Origin: Thalassovita aquimarina
GTDB lineage: Bacteria; Pseudomonadota; Alphaproteobacteria; Rhodobacterales; Rhodobacteraceae
Length of the DNA stretch: 64,000 bases
Direction of reading: 5' to 3'
Assembly: GCF_018219815.1 (NCBI RefSeq)
Contig: NZ_JADMKU010000001.1
Span: forward strand, 186,001 to 250,000
A program made the translations under genes and the position numbers. Below the pieces are notes generated by a model. The model saw nothing but the letters and a program-made list of their open reading frames with translations, was not told the origin of the DNA and ran no database searches. Positions 35,840 through 44,732 of this stretch are shown in pieces. Position 1 is the first letter of the stretch. Every line of letters starts with the position of its first letter.

Positions 35840-36256
35840 GTGTTTTCCAAAATCATGACCCCGGTCGACCTGGCCCATGCAGGGCGGTTACAGCGCGCGC
35901 TGGATTGCGCGGCCGATCTGGCCGGGCATTACGGGGCCGAACTAGTCTATGTCGGGGTGACGGCCGAAACGCCCGGACCTTTGGGCCATAACCCCGAGGA
36001 ATATGCCGAACGGCTGAATGCCTTTGTCGCCGAACAGGCCAAGGCGCACGGCATCAAGGCGTCCGCCCATGCGATGGCGGCCCACGATCCCACCACCGAC
36101 CTGGACGACAACCTGTTCAAGGCGATCGACGAAACCGGCGCCGATCTGGTGGTGATGCAAAGCCATATCCCGAACTTCACCGATTACATCTGGCCGTCGA
36201 ACGGCGGCAAGCTGGCCTCGCATGCCAAGGTGTCGGTGATGGTCGTGCGCGGCTGA
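35840..36256 (+). CDS. Universal stress protein (UspA family)
   Basis: 138 residues. KIMTPVDLAHAGRLQRALDCA start, DLVVMQSHIPNFTDYIWPSN and SVMVVRG end fit the Usp fold. The ATP-binding G-2x-G-9x-G motif is not typical here, so it may not bind ATP. GTG start with AGGAAGGGGACC eight bases upstream. It precedes the BCCT transporter by 40 bases and may modulate it, as Usp proteins do for some osmolyte transporters; the linkage is suggestive only. Confidence 0.88.
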   Translation: MFSKIMTPVDLAHAGRLQRALDCAADLAGHYGAELVYVGVTAETPGPLGHNPEEYAERLNAFVAEQAKAHGIKASAHAMAAHDPTTDLDDNLFKAIDETGADLVVMQSHIPNFTDYIWPSNGGKLASHAKVSVMVVRG

Positions 36257-36296
36257 TCGGCGAAAAGCGAAGATTTAAATTACGGGAGGTCTATTG

Positions 36297-37937
36297 ATGG
36301 CCGACGAAACAACAAATCAGGGTATCCCGGAACCGGAAGGCCACGCGGATATCATCGACACCGATTACGAAATCGGGCAGGACAATATCGAAACCCAGAT
36401 CGGCCCGTTCGGGATGGACATTCACAACCCGGTGTTCCTGATCTCGGGGCTGTCGATCATCGCCTTCGTGTTCTACACGCTGGCCCTGCCGGAACAGGCC
36501 GGCAGCGCCTTCAGCTGGCTGTTTTCGACGGTGACCAAGGGGTTCGACTGGTTCTTCCTGGGCGCCGCCAACATCTTTGTCATCTTCTGCCTGCTGCTGA
36601 TCGTTACCCCGGCGGGAAAGGTCCGGCTGGGCGGGGCCGAGGCGACGCCCGATTACAGCTATGCCGGATGGTTCGCGATGCTGTTCGCCGCCGGGATGGG
36701 GATCGGGCTGATGTTTTACGGCGTGTCCGAACCAATGAGCCATTTTTCGTCCTCCTTCGGAGGCACCGCGATCGGCGAAGACGGCGTGCGGACCGACTGG
36801 GCGCCGCTTGGCGCGGCCGCCGGAGATGAACAGGCAGCGGTGCGGCTGGCCTTTGCCGCGACGATTTTCCACTGGGGGCTGCATCCCTGGGCGATCTACG
36901 CGGTTGTGGCGCTGGCGCTGGCGCTGTTTTCCTTCAACAAGGGGCTGCCGCTGACCATCCGGTCGGCCTTCTACCCGATTCTGGGCGAACGCGTCTGGGG
37001 CTGGTGGGGCCATGTCATCGACGTGATGGCGGTGTTCGCCACGTTGTTCGGGCTGGCGACGTCGCTGGGCTTCGGGGCGACACAGGCCAATGCCGGGCTG
37101 AACGAATTGTTCGGAATCCCGGTGGGCGAAACCACCGAGGTGATCCTGATTTCGGCGATCACGGCGGTGGCGCTGATTTCGGTTCTGCGAGGCCTCGACG
37201 GTGGGGTGAAAGTGCTTTCGGAAATCAACATGGGACTGGCCTTCGCGTTGCTGCTTTTCGTGCTGCTGGCAGGGCCGACCGTTGCGATCCTGACCGGTTT
37301 CGCCGATTACCTTCTGGCCTATCTGCAATACCTGCCGGCGCTGTCCAACCCGATCGGGCGCGAGGACGTGAACTTCAGCCAGGGCTGGACTTCGTTCTAC
37401 TGGGCATGGTGGATTTCCTGGTCGCCCTTCGTCGGCATGTTCATCGCCCGTGTCAGCCGCGGCCGCACTGTGCGCGAATTCATCATCTGCGTGCTGTTGA
37501 TCCCGAGCCTTGTCTGCGTGCTGTGGATGAGCGTTTTCGGCGGCGTTGCGATCCATCAGGTTCTGGCCGACGGCTATACCGTGGCCCAGGATGCGGCGCT
37601 GGAACTGAAGCTGTTCAAGATGCTCGACGTGATGCCGCTGACCGGGATCACCTCCCTCATCGGGATCGTCCTGGTGGTCGTGTTTTTCGTCACCTCGTCG
37701 GATTCCGGGTCGCTGGTGATCGATACGATCACGGCGGGCGGCAAGGTCGATGCGCCGGTGCCGCAGCGGGTGTTCTGGTGCATCTTCGAAGGCGCCGTGG
37801 CGATCGTGCTTCTGCTGTCGGCCGGGGGGTTGTCATCGCTGCAATCGATGGTGATTTCGACCGGGCTGCCCTTCACCGTCGTGCTGTTGCTGATGTGCTG
37901 GGCGATCTGGCGCGGGTTGGCGGCCGAAAAACGCTGA
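36297..37937 (+). CDS. BCCT-family betaine/carnitine/choline-type transporter
   Basis: 546 residues, about 12 membrane helices after a polar N-terminal 55 residues. Family signatures are AAGMGIGLMFYGVSEP (glycine-rich unwound helix, sodium-coupled type) and the WAWWISWSPFVGMFIARVSR aromatic-box region. Likely substrates are glycine betaine, DMSP or related quaternary/sulfonium compounds; closeness to acuI points to DMSP, but sequence alone does not decide. ATG 36297 is chosen with GGGAGGT at ideal spacing; a TTG three bases upstream is in frame. Confidence 0.92.
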   Translation: MADETTNQGIPEPEGHADIIDTDYEIGQDNIETQIGPFGMDIHNPVFLISGLSIIAFVFYTLALPEQAGSAFSWLFSTVTKGFDWFFLGAANIFVIFCLLLIVTPAGKVRLGGAEATPDYSYAGWFAMLFAAGMGIGLMFYGVSEPMSHFSSSFGGTAIGEDGVRTDWAPLGAAAGDEQAAVRLAFAATIFHWGLHPWAIYAVVALALALFSFNKGLPLTIRSAFYPILGERVWGWWGHVIDVMAVFATLFGLATSLGFGATQANAGLNELFGIPVGETTEVILISAITAVALISVLRGLDGGVKVLSEINMGLAFALLLFVLLAGPTVAILTGFADYLLAYLQYLPALSNPIGREDVNFSQGWTSFYWAWWISWSPFVGMFIARVSRGRTVREFIICVLLIPSLVCVLWMSVFGGVAIHQVLADGYTVAQDAALELKLFKMLDVMPLTGITSLIGIVLVVVFFVTSSDSGSLVIDTITAGGKVDAPVPQRVFWCIFEGAVAIVLLLSAGGLSSLQSMVISTGLPFTVVLLLMCWAIWRGLAAEKR

Positions 37938-37959
37938 TCCCGACGTATCGCTGGGATCG

Positions 37960-37991
37960 GGCCCCAGGGTGGTTGCACCCCGGGGCCTTTT
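37960..37991 (+). terminator. Intrinsic terminator of BCCT gene
   Basis: GGCCCCAGGGTG and CACCCCGGGGCC pair over 12 positions with one mismatch, the loop is GTTG, and TTTT follows. Confidence 0.75.
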
Positions 37992-38045
37992 GCATTTCAG
38001 TGCGGAAAGCGCGGGCGCATCCATGCCCGATACAGGAGGAGCGGA

Positions 38046-39266
38046 ATGGAGCTGGATATCGATTTCGTGCGGGCGCAGTTTCCCGCGTTTGCCGAACCCG
38101 CGTTGCAGGGACAGGCGTTTTTCGAAAATGCCGGCGGGTCCTATACCTGCGCGCCGGTCATCGACCGGCTGACCCGGTTCTACCGGCAACGCAAGGTGCA
38201 GCCTTACGGCGCCTTCGAAGCCAGCCGCCTGGGCGGGGCGGAGATGGACGAGGCGCGCTCGCGCCTTGCCGCGATCATGGGGGTGGACACGGACGAGGTC
38301 AGCTTCGGCCCTTCGACAACCCAAAACACCTATGTTCTGGCGCAGGCGTTCCGGCAATGGATGCAGCCGGGCGAGGCGATCATCGTTACCAACCAGGACC
38401 ACGAGGCCAATACCGGTCCGTGGCGCCGCCTGGCCGAGGACGGGATCGAGATCCGCGAATGGCAGATCGATCCGGCAAGCGGGCATCTTGATCCGGCCGA
38501 TCTGGAGAACCTGCTCGATGAAAAGGTGCGGCTGGTCTGCTTCCCGCATTGTTCCAACGTGGTGGGCGAAATCAATCCGGTGGTGGAAATCACCGCCATG
38601 GCCCATGCCGCGGGCGCATTCGTCTGTGTTGACGGGGTCAGCTACGCGCCGCACGGGATTCCCGATATCGGGCTGCTGGGGCCGGACATCTACCTGTTTT
38701 CCAGCTACAAAACCTACGGGCCGCATCAGGGGATCATGGTGATTCGCCGCGCCCTGGGCGAGGCGCTGCCGAACCAGGGGCACTATTTCAACGGTGATGT
38801 CCTGTACAAACGTTTCACCCCCGCCGGTCCGGATCATGCGCAAATCGCCGCCTGCGCCGGGATGGCGGACTACCTGGGCCTGCTGGCCGACCATCACGGC
38901 ATCGCGGGTGACGCGCCGGACAAGGGCAGGGCGGTGCACGACCTGATGCGCGGCCATGAAACCACGCTGCTGCAGCCGCTGCTGGATTACCTCAAGAAAC
39001 GCAATGACTTGCGGCTTCTGGGGCCGGAAGACGCCGCGACGCGCGCCCCGACGGTGGCGATCGACCTGGGCCGGGCGGCAAAGCCGGTGGCCGACGCTTT
39101 GGCGCCACACGGAATCATGGCCGGCGGCGACAATTTCTATGCGGTACGCGCGCTGCAGGCGATGGGTGTCGACCCGGATCAGGGGGTGCTGCGGCTGAGT
39201 TTCGTCCATTACACGACACGCGAGGAGGTCGAAAAACTGATCGCGGCACTGGACCGGGTGCTTTAG
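38046..39266 (+). CDS. Class V aminotransferase (cysteine desulfurase-like)
   Basis: 406 residues. PLP enzyme of fold type I; the Schiff-base lysine is in YLFSSYKTYGPHQG, with the PLP-aspartate in FVCVDGVSYAPH and the N-terminal FFENAGGSYTC substrate loop. The family name 'cysteine desulfurase-like' covers enzymes with varied chemistry; there is no cysteine in a flexible active-site loop of the IscS type, so lyase or transaminase activity is more likely. AGGAGG lies before the ATG. A separate transcript from the BCCT gene because of the terminator between them. Confidence 0.85.
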   Translation: MELDIDFVRAQFPAFAEPALQGQAFFENAGGSYTCAPVIDRLTRFYRQRKVQPYGAFEASRLGGAEMDEARSRLAAIMGVDTDEVSFGPSTTQNTYVLAQAFRQWMQPGEAIIVTNQDHEANTGPWRRLAEDGIEIREWQIDPASGHLDPADLENLLDEKVRLVCFPHCSNVVGEINPVVEITAMAHAAGAFVCVDGVSYAPHGIPDIGLLGPDIYLFSSYKTYGPHQGIMVIRRALGEALPNQGHYFNGDVLYKRFTPAGPDHAQIAACAGMADYLGLLADHHGIAGDAPDKGRAVHDLMRGHETTLLQPLLDYLKKRNDLRLLGPEDAATRAPTVAIDLGRAAKPVADALAPHGIMAGGDNFYAVRALQAMGVDPDQGVLRLSFVHYTTREEVEKLIAALDRVL

Positions 39267-39285
39267 CCGTCTAGATACCTGAGGC

Positions 39286-40722
39286 ATGGCACAGGACGAC
39301 GCGACTGCAATGGCCCCCGTCATCGTTTGGATCCGCCGCGATTTCCGCTTGGCGGACAATCCGGCGCTGTTTGAGGCCGCCCGGACCGGACGGGCGGTGA
39401 TCCCGGTGTACATCGCCGATGAAACGCTCGATGGGCTGGGGGCTGCGCCTGAATGGCGGTTGAAACGGGGGCTGAAGCTTTTCTCCGAGACGCTGCAGCG
39501 GGCCGGAAGCCGGTTGCTGTTCCGGCAGGGGGATGCCTTGCCGGTGCTGCGAGCGCTGGCGGCGCAAACCGGGGCGACGGCGGTGTATTGGAACCGCGCT
39601 TACCGGCCCGATGAAATCGCCCGCGACACGAAGGTGAAGAGCGATCTTAAAGAGATTGGAATTGCAGCGAAAAGTTTTTCCGCAAACCTGATGTTCGAGC
39701 CCTGGCGGGTGGAAACGGGCAGTGGCGGTTTCTATCGGGTATTCACGCCGTTCTGGAAAAAGGTGCGGCAATTGCCGGTGCCCGCTCCGCTGCCGGCGCC
39801 GGACAGGGTGCCGCAACCGGAAACATGGCCCGAATCCGACGATTTGCAGGGCTGGCTGTCGCGACACCGGATGAACCGCGGCGCGGCGGTCGTCGCGCCT
39901 TATCTGATGATCGGGGAACAGGCGGCACAGGACCGTTTGCATTTGTTTTGCGAAGAAAGGGTGCGGGATTATGCACGCGATCGGGATTTCCCGGCCAAGC
40001 CCGCGACGTCCGGGCTGAGCGAACCGCTGAGCTGTGGCGAAATCAGCCCGCGGCAGATCTGGCACCGGGCATGGGGGCTGTGGGATCAGGGCGCGGCGGG
40101 GGCTGAAACCTTTCTGAAGGAACTGGTCTGGCGCGAATTCGCCTATCACCTGATGTATCACACGCCCCATATCCTGACCCGCAACTGGCGCGAGGAATGG
40201 GACGCATTCCCTTGGAATACAGATGAAAATCACCCTCATGTGATCGCGTGGAAGCAGGGGCGCACAGGCATTCCCTTCGTCGATGCGGCGATGCGGGAAC
40301 TCTACGTGACGGGCAGGATGCACAACCGGGCGCGGATGATCGTGGCGTCCTACCTGACCAAGCACCTGCTGACCGACTGGCGGATCGGGCGGGATTGGTT
40401 CGGGGATTGCCTGACCGATTGGGATCCGGCCTCGAACGCGTTGGGGTGGCAATGGTCGGCGGGATCAGGACCGGACGCGACCCCCTATTTCCGGGTGTTC
40501 AATCCCGATACCCAGTTGCAGAAATTCGATCCCCGCGGGGAATATCGCCATGCCTGGATCGCGGAGGATGATCCAAGCCCGAGCGAAACCGCGATTTCCT
40601 ACTTTAAGGCGATTCCAGAAAACTGGAACATGCGGGCCGGGAATCCCTATCCCGCCGCCGTCACAACGGCGAAAGAAGGGCGCGAAAGGGCGCTTCAGGC
40701 CTATGAAACGCGGTCATTCTAG
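39286..40722 (+). CDS. phrB: Deoxyribodipyrimidine photolyase (class I CPD)
   Basis: 478 residues. N-terminal antenna domain (VIVWIRRDFRLADNPAL) and C-terminal FAD-binding domain with FLKELVWREFAYHLMYH, FVDAAMRELYVTGRMHNRARM and DPASNALGWQWSAGSGPDAT, ending in a PYFRVFNP motif. It uses blue light to split cyclobutane pyrimidine dimers. The start at 39286 follows GAGG; an ATG eight codons later is possible. It is 19 bases after the aminotransferase gene and 77 before cfa. Confidence 0.96.
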   Translation: MAQDDATAMAPVIVWIRRDFRLADNPALFEAARTGRAVIPVYIADETLDGLGAAPEWRLKRGLKLFSETLQRAGSRLLFRQGDALPVLRALAAQTGATAVYWNRAYRPDEIARDTKVKSDLKEIGIAAKSFSANLMFEPWRVETGSGGFYRVFTPFWKKVRQLPVPAPLPAPDRVPQPETWPESDDLQGWLSRHRMNRGAAVVAPYLMIGEQAAQDRLHLFCEERVRDYARDRDFPAKPATSGLSEPLSCGEISPRQIWHRAWGLWDQGAAGAETFLKELVWREFAYHLMYHTPHILTRNWREEWDAFPWNTDENHPHVIAWKQGRTGIPFVDAAMRELYVTGRMHNRARMIVASYLTKHLLTDWRIGRDWFGDCLTDWDPASNALGWQWSAGSGPDATPYFRVFNPDTQLQKFDPRGEYRHAWIAEDDPSPSETAISYFKAIPENWNMRAGNPYPAAVTTAKEGRERALQAYETRSF

Positions 40723-40799
40723 CGAAATGTAACGAAATTCTTGCCCGAAAAGGATTTTCTTGCCAGCCTGTATCCGGAGTGCTGAGGGGGAACTGCCGA

Positions 40800-42014
40800 A
40801 TGATCCTGACGACGACCGAGAACCAAAGGGATTTGCCACGCTACTTTGCGAAAGTATTCGAGATCACGTCCCGTATGGCGCGGGGACGATTGGATTTCGT
40901 GATGCCCGACGGGCGCGTTTTCCGCGCCGAGGGAAAAGAACCCGGGTATGTGGCCGAATTGCAGATCAAGAACGAAGACACTTTCGCGCGGCTAATCCGC
41001 GAAGGCGATCTTGGATTTTGCGACGCCTATCTCGAAGGCTGGTGGGACACGCCCGATCTACAGGCCTTTCTGGACCTGATGCATGCGGGCAATGACGAGG
41101 TGTACGAAGGCTTTCCGGGAATGTTCCTGGTGCGTGCCTATGAACGGATGCGCCACTGGATGAATTCCAACACCCGCAAGCAGGCGAAGAAGAATATCAG
41201 TTACCACTACGATCTGGGCAACGATTTCTATTCCCTGTGGCTGGATGACACGATGACCTACTCCAGTGCCCTTTTCGAAACCGGGCAGGAAAGCCTGGAG
41301 GCGGCACAGACGGCGAAATACGCTTCGCTGGTGGATCGCATGGGGGCGCAGCCCGGCGATCACGTGCTGGAAATCGGTTGCGGTTGGGGCGGGTTCGCGG
41401 AATACGCCGCCAAGGAACGCGGCTTGAGGGTGACCGGCCTGACCATTTCCGAAGAGCAGTTGAAATATGCCAGGGAACGCATTGAAAAGGCTGGACTATC
41501 TGATCAGGTTGAATTCCGCCTTCAGGATTACCGCGACGAGAAAGGTCAATATGACGGCATCGCCAGCATCGAGATGTTCGAGGCGGTCGGCGAAAAGTAC
41601 TGGCCGGTTTATTTCGACAAGGTGCGCGCCTGCCTGAAGCCGGGCAAGAATGCCGCGCTGCAGATCATCACGCTGCAGGAAAAACGCTTCGAAGCATACC
41701 GTAAGGGCGTGGACTTCATTCAGAAGTACATCTTCCCGGGCGGCATGCTCCCGAGCCCGTCGGCGCTGCGCCGCGAAATTTCCCGGGCGAATCTGACCGA
41801 GGTCGCGTCGTTCGAATTCGGCGAAAGCTACAGCCAGACCCTGCGGCGTTGGCACGAACGGTTCAATTCCCGCTGGGACGAAGTGGCCGCGCTTGGTTTC
41901 GACGACCGGTTCCGCCGCATGTGGAATTTCTACCTGACCTCTTGTGCCGGGGCGTTCCACGGTGGCAATTGCGACGTGACACAGATCACAATTCAGAGGC
42001 CCGAAAACCGATGA
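40800..42014 (+). CDS. cfa: Cyclopropane-fatty-acyl-phospholipid synthase
   Basis: 404 residues. Adds a methylene from SAM to unsaturated acyl chains in the membrane. SAM-binding motif VLEIGCGWGGFAEYA, NISYHYDLGNDFY and the FQKYIFPGGMLPS-type motif (FIQKYIFPGG) identify the family; catalytic residues GCDVTQ-like region in FHGGNCDVTQI. GAGGGGG precedes the ATG. The stop overlaps the trgA start by four bases (ATGA), making this the head of a run of coupled genes. Confidence 0.95.
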   Translation: MILTTTENQRDLPRYFAKVFEITSRMARGRLDFVMPDGRVFRAEGKEPGYVAELQIKNEDTFARLIREGDLGFCDAYLEGWWDTPDLQAFLDLMHAGNDEVYEGFPGMFLVRAYERMRHWMNSNTRKQAKKNISYHYDLGNDFYSLWLDDTMTYSSALFETGQESLEAAQTAKYASLVDRMGAQPGDHVLEIGCGWGGFAEYAAKERGLRVTGLTISEEQLKYARERIEKAGLSDQVEFRLQDYRDEKGQYDGIASIEMFEAVGEKYWPVYFDKVRACLKPGKNAALQIITLQEKRFEAYRKGVDFIQKYIFPGGMLPSPSALRREISRANLTEVASFEFGESYSQTLRRWHERFNSRWDEVAALGFDDRFRRMWNFYLTSCAGAFHGGNCDVTQITIQRPENR

Positions 42015-42463
42015 TGCGGTTTATGCCCACCGCTGCCAAGATGGCTGCCGCGCTTTTGTTGGCTGCCTTGGCATGGTTGGCGTCCGACCTGATCCGCCCC
42101 CTGATGCCTGATTCAACCCAGTTCGGCTGGTTCAACCATGTCAACGCCGCCCTTGGCTTTGTCGTCGGCTGGCGCAGCATCGGCGCGAAGGCGGGCGAGG
42201 GGCTGTTCATGGCGATCAGCAACGGCATCACGGGGGTCGCGGTTCTGATCTTTTTCGGGCTGTTTTTTCATTCGTTGTACGAAATGCTGCACCTGTCGAT
42301 GCGTCGGATGTATGACCATCCGCTTGCCGGGATCGAAGACATGTTCCGCATCGGCGCCGAATTCGGTGCGGTGCTGCTCGATCCTCTGGTCGCGGGGACG
42401 CTGATCGCGGGCGGAATCGCGGTTGCCATCATTGCCGAACTGGTCAATAGCATCTGGCGATAG
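42011..42463 (+). CDS. trgA: TrgA-family membrane protein (tellurite resistance)
   Basis: 150 residues with about four membrane helices (AALLLAALAWLASDLI, GFVVGWRSIG, AVLIFFGLFFHSLYEML, LIAGGIAVAIIAELV). The family is named for the trgAB locus of Rhodobacter sphaeroides, which raises tellurite resistance. Order trgA-trgB-cysK here is the same as I recall from that locus. Mechanism unknown. Coupled to cfa by overlap. Confidence 0.85.
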   Translation: MMRFMPTAAKMAAALLLAALAWLASDLIRPLMPDSTQFGWFNHVNAALGFVVGWRSIGAKAGEGLFMAISNGITGVAVLIFFGLFFHSLYEMLHLSMRRMYDHPLAGIEDMFRIGAEFGAVLLDPLVAGTLIAGGIAVAIIAELVNSIWR

Positions 42464-42491
42464 AACCGTCTGTTTCCGGAACCCGAACGTC

Positions 42492-43619
42492 ATGACCGCC
42501 GTCTTCGTCTATGGCACCTTGCGCCATCTGCCCCTGTTTGAAACCGTGCTGGGCCATGCCGCCCCGACGCTGCGCCGTTCGACGGCGAAACTGCAAGGGT
42601 ACCGCGTCCGGCTGGTCCGCGGACAGGCCTTTCCGATGATTTTCCCGGCGCCGGACGAGGCGGCCGAAGGCCAATTGCTGCAAGGGTTGAGCGAAAGCGA
42701 TATCGCGCGACTGGACTACTATGAACAGGTTTTCGGATACGCCCTGCGGCCGGTCGAAGTCGAAACCGACAGCGGCATGGTCGAGGCGCTGTTCTGGTGG
42801 CCGCCGGAGGAAACCTATGATCCGGGCGACGCCTTCGACCTGTCCCAATGGGCGGGCAAGTGGGGCCGGATCAACTGCCGCGCGGCGGATGAAGTCATGG
42901 GCTATCTTGGCCAGAAACTGCCCGAGGAGGTCGGGCGGATCTATGGCATGATCCACGCCCGCGCCGCCAGCTGGATTTATGCCCGTGACGAGACGGTGAG
43001 CGAAACGCCCAGCGGGTTCGGCGAAGCCGACGTGGTGCGCCATGGCACGGCTCGGCCCTATGCCAACTATTTCGCAATCGAGGAACAGCAACTGCAATTC
43101 CGCAAGTTCGGCGGCGGGATGAGCGCGGAAGTGCAGCGCGCGTCCTTCGTGGCGACCGATGCGGCGCTGGTTCTTCCCTATGATCCGCAACGCGATCGGG
43201 TGCTGCTTCTGGAGCAGTTCCGCATGGGGCCGTGGGCGCGTGGCGACCGCAGCCCGTGGCAGCTGGAACCGATCGCAGGCCGGGTTGATCCCGGTGAGAC
43301 GCCTGATGACTGCGCCCGCCGTGAAGCGCTGGAAGAGGCGGGGCTGGAATTGCAGTCGCTGGAACTGATCCATCGTGGTTATCCCTCGCCGGGCTGTTCG
43401 TCGGAATTCTTCCACGTCTTCCTGGCCCTGACCGATCTGCCGGACCATGCGCAAGGCACCGGCGGGGTGGATGGCGAACACGAAGATATCCGCAGCCATA
43501 TCATGTCTTTCGAGGCCGTGATGGCCCTGCTGGACAAGGGCCAGTTGCGGGTGATGCCGCTGGCCATGGCTCTTTTTTGGCTGGCACGGAACCGTGATCG
43601 ATTGCGCGCTGGTGCTTGA
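42492..43619 (+). CDS. trgB: TrgB: gamma-glutamylcyclotransferase-like plus Nudix fusion
   Basis: 375 residues with two domains. Residues 1 to about 150 have the GGCT/AIG2 fold (VFVYGTLRHLPLFETVLG with the YGTLR binding loop and LDYYEQVFGY). Residues about 200-360 are a Nudix hydrolase: the Nudix box fits G-x5-E-x7-REALEEAG (GETPDD then REALEEAGLEL), preceded by PWQLEPIAGRV. Relatives of the second half hydrolyse ADP-ribose. The fusion suggests handling of glutathione-derived and nucleotide-sugar metabolites under oxidant or metalloid stress. Follows trgA by 28 bases. Confidence 0.88.
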   Translation: MTAVFVYGTLRHLPLFETVLGHAAPTLRRSTAKLQGYRVRLVRGQAFPMIFPAPDEAAEGQLLQGLSESDIARLDYYEQVFGYALRPVEVETDSGMVEALFWWPPEETYDPGDAFDLSQWAGKWGRINCRAADEVMGYLGQKLPEEVGRIYGMIHARAASWIYARDETVSETPSGFGEADVVRHGTARPYANYFAIEEQQLQFRKFGGGMSAEVQRASFVATDAALVLPYDPQRDRVLLLEQFRMGPWARGDRSPWQLEPIAGRVDPGETPDDCARREALEEAGLELQSLELIHRGYPSPGCSSEFFHVFLALTDLPDHAQGTGGVDGEHEDIRSHIMSFEAVMALLDKGQLRVMPLAMALFWLARNRDRLRAGA

Positions 43620-43673
43620 GGTCTGGGCCAAGCGGGCCTAAACCATGTCATGAACGACAAGGGAATTGATGAA

Positions 43674-44708
43674 ATGCGCATTGCACATGACCTGGCCGAA
43701 GCCGTCGGCAACACGCCTCTGATCCGCCTGAAACGGGCGAGCGAGGAAACCGGCTGCGAAATCTATGGCAAGGCCGAATTCCTCAATCCCGGCCAGTCGG
43801 TCAAGGATCGTGCGGCGCTGTTCATCATCCGCGACGCCATCGCCAAGGGACAGCTGAAACCGGGCGGCACCATCGTTGAAGGCACCGCCGGCAATACCGG
43901 TATCGGGCTGGCGCTGGTCGGCGCGTCGATGGGCTTCAAGACCGTCATCGTGATTCCCGAAACCCAGAGCCAGGAAAAGAAGGACATGATCCGCCTGGCG
44001 GGCGCGCAACTGGTCGAAGTGCCGGCGGCACCGTACAAGAATCCCAACAACTACGTGCGCTATTCCGAACGGCTGGCCAATGAACTGGCCAAGACCGAAC
44101 CGAACGGCGTGATCTGGGCCAACCAGTTCGACAACGTCGCCAACCGCCAGGCCCACATCGAAACGACCGGACCGGAAATCTGGGAACAGACCGGCGGCAA
44201 GGTCGACGGATTCATCTGCGCGGTCGGGTCGGGCGGCACGCTGGCCGGCGTCGGCATGGCGCTGCAGCCCAAGGGCGTGAAAATCGGTCTGGCCGACCCG
44301 ATGGGCGCAGCGCTTTACAGCTATTACAAGACCGGCGAGTTCAAATCCGAAGGCAGCTCGATCACCGAAGGGATCGGGCAGGGACGGATCACCGCCAACC
44401 TCGAAGGGTTCACCCCCGATTTCGCCTACCAGATTCCCGACGAAGAGGCCCTGCCGATCGTCTTCAAGCTGCTGGAAGAAGAAGGCCTGTGCATGGGCGG
44501 ATCCTCCGCCATCAATATCGCCGGTGCGATGCGGATGGCCAAGGACATGGGACCGGGCCACACCATCGTGACGGTTCTGTGCGATTTCGGCAGCCGCTAT
44601 CAGTCCAAGCTTTTCAATCCGCAGTTCCTTGCCGAAAAGGGGCTGCCGCAGCCCGACTGGCTGGTCCGCGACATGCCGACCCCGCCGTCGGTCTTCGAGA
44701 CGCCCTAA
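43674..44708 (+). CDS. cysK: Cysteine synthase A
   Basis: 344 residues from MRIAHDLAEAVGNTPLIRLK, the common start in relatives; an ATG eight codons upstream is in frame. O-acetylserine sulfhydrylase, PLP-dependent; the PLP lysine is K44 in PGQSVKDRA, and the substrate loop EGTAGNTGIG has Ala where many have Ser. GSGGTLAGVG binds the PLP phosphate. The C-terminal end differs from E. coli CysK in lacking the usual CysE-binding cleft context that I can recognise. Makes cysteine; likely supports thiol supply in the tellurite-resistance unit. Confidence 0.93.
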   Translation: MRIAHDLAEAVGNTPLIRLKRASEETGCEIYGKAEFLNPGQSVKDRAALFIIRDAIAKGQLKPGGTIVEGTAGNTGIGLALVGASMGFKTVIVIPETQSQEKKDMIRLAGAQLVEVPAAPYKNPNNYVRYSERLANELAKTEPNGVIWANQFDNVANRQAHIETTGPEIWEQTGGKVDGFICAVGSGGTLAGVGMALQPKGVKIGLADPMGAALYSYYKTGEFKSEGSSITEGIGQGRITANLEGFTPDFAYQIPDEEALPIVFKLLEEEGLCMGGSSAINIAGAMRMAKDMGPGHTIVTVLCDFGSRYQSKLFNPQFLAEKGLPQPDWLVRDMPTPPSVFETP

Positions 44709-44732
44709 GTCATGATGCGCGGTGGGGGGCTG

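Noticed and set aside
37936-37965. RpoE-type promoter (TGATCC) before the aminotransferase and photolyase genes
   Set aside because: The -35-like TGATCC is there but no matching -10 at 15-17 bases; it also overlaps the end of the BCCT gene and its terminator.
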